A stretch of DNA of 64,000 nucleotides from Erwinia_E haradaeae_G (GTDB lineage Bacteria > Pseudomonadota > Gammaproteobacteria > Enterobacterales > Enterobacteriaceae). A program made the position numbers and the translations under genes. Positions 63,455 through 64,000 of this stretch are shown here, one piece after another; the stretch's first letter is position 1, and every line of letters starts with the position of its first letter. Where the stretch lies: contig NZ_LR217720.1 of the NCBI RefSeq assembly GCF_900698955.1, forward strand, positions 992,001-1,056,000. Direction: 5' to 3'. Under the pieces are notes generated by a model that was given only the letters and a program-made list of their open reading frames with translations, did not search any database and was not told where the DNA came from.

Positions 63455-63530
63455 GTAAAAACAAGTTAATGACGTTAGGATTGACGCATAGACGTCGCTT
63501 ATGTACCAGGCGTCGACATCAGATGAAGGA
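63455..63530 (+). pseudogene. dprA: Possible 3' trace of dprA (smf)
   Basis: dprA lies immediately upstream of smg in E. coli. Here the plus strand reads KLMTLGLT and then, one frame over, VAYVPGVDIR, against the E. coli DprA end LLELELAG and IAAVPGGYVR. In the first frame RRRLCTRRRH also resembles the last DprA block LRRACHVRR. Both cannot be right. The match is short and rests on position just before smg. Confidence 0.33.
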
Positions 63531-63539
63531 GGGCATACT

Positions 63540-64000
63540 ATGTTTGATGTTCTAATGTACTTATTTGAAACCTATATTCATAATCAAGCAAATATGCGCA
63601 TTGATCAGGATCAGTTAACAGATGATTTATCTACTGCTGGATTTCAGCGTAATGATATTGATAATGCATTAAATTGGTTAGAAAAATTAGCAGAGTATCA
63701 AGATGTCGGGGTTTCTCCAATTTTGTTAAATACCGATCCTCTTTCTATTCGTATTTATACATTAGAAGAAAATCAGCGGTTAGATGTTAATTGTCGTAGT
63801 TTTCTATGGTTCTTAGAACGTGCGCAGATATTAAATACACAAACACGTGAAATGGTTATTGAACGCATTATGGCACTGGATACTCTAGCATTTAATGTAG
63901 TTGATTTAAAATGGATAGTTCTCATGGTGCTATTTAATGTTCCTGGGTGTGAAAATGCGTACCAGAAAATGGAAGAGTTGCTTTTTGATGTTAATCAAGG
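63540..64000 (+). CDS. smg: Smg family protein, 3' end cut by the window
   Basis: Smg (DUF494) is a conserved small gammaproteobacterial protein found between dprA and topA; its function is not established. The ATG at 63540 has a strong AAGGAGG upstream. The frame reads MFDVLMYLFETYIHNQANMR, and further on TREMVIERIMALDT, DLKWIVLMVLFNVPGCENAY and MEELLFDVNQG, nearly the E. coli protein. E. coli Smg has 157 residues; 153 codons are inside the window. Confidence 0.96.
   Translation, partial: MFDVLMYLFETYIHNQANMRIDQDQLTDDLSTAGFQRNDIDNALNWLEKLAEYQDVGVSPILLNTDPLSIRIYTLEENQRLDVNCRSFLWFLERAQILNTQTREMVIERIMALDTLAFNVVDLKWIVLMVLFNVPGCENAYQKMEELLFDVNQ

Overview
The window looks like a piece of the chromosome of a host-restricted enterobacterial symbiont with a shrinking genome. 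Every recognisable gene is closest in my memory to its Escherichia coli counterpart, and many gene orders are those of E. coli (purB-hflD-mnmA, gmk-rpoZ, kdsD-kdsC-lptCAB...ptsN, pepP-ubiH-ubiI, groS-groL, gltA/sdhCDAB-sucAB, serC...cmk-rpsA). The DNA is very AT-rich. By my tally of gene lengths only about 69% of it is genic, and the long spacers hold decayed genes. No insertion sequence, prophage, plasmid gene or CRISPR array is visible. A Pantoea-related stinkbug gut symbiont or a similar insect symbiont fits this picture, but the exact taxon is an inference.

Layout. 1-7.2 kb (minus strand): purB (cut by the window edge), hflD, mnmA, csdA, ribC, csdE. 8.3-11.6 kb (plus): gmk, rpoZ, a spoT relic, the asparagine permease ansP. 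12.5-15 kb: an argA relic convergent with an intact recD, preceded by a relic of recB, then a desert of about 3 kb. 18-24.3 kb (plus): Kdo synthesis and LPS transport (kdsD, kdsC, lptC, lptA, lptB), relics of rpoN and hpf, and ptsN. 24.5-29.8 kb: a frameshifted zapA (minus), then pepP-ubiH-ubiI. 29.9-35.5 kb (minus): a complete rRNA operon 16S-tRNAIle-tRNAAla-23S-5S with promoter, boxA sites and processing stems, closed by a perfect 41-bp palindrome. 35.5-37.7 kb (minus): groS-groL with a sigma-32 type promoter and a terminator. 38.5-42.3 kb (minus): yggT, yggS, truA, gltA. 42.8-50.4 kb (plus): sdhCDAB-sucAB. 50.8-64 kb: priA, ffh, tRNA-Ile(CAU), tilS, an ihfB relic, rpsA, cmk, serC, hemW and smg (cut by the window edge).

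How the genes fit together. The intact set covers translation (rRNA, tRNAs, rpsA, tilS with its substrate tRNA, truA, mnmA), protein folding and targeting (groESL, ffh), outer-membrane LPS assembly, respiration (SDH, ubiquinone hydroxylases) and a TCA segment (GltA, SDH, SucAB; sucCD do not follow sucB). Regulatory and repair genes are the ones decaying: spoT, rpoN, hpf, ihfB, zapA, recB.

The most striking points are: (1) a full-length PriA whose ATPase/helicase motifs are almost all destroyed while its eight zinc cysteines are intact; (2) an intact recD beside a dead recB; (3) a perfect 41-bp inverted repeat that duplicates the 3' end of 5S rRNA; (4) a SucB that has lost the signature of its E3-binding domain; (5) a set of relics readable only through gene-order expectation. 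Family and gene-order statements come from recalled knowledge of E. coli proteins; no search was run.
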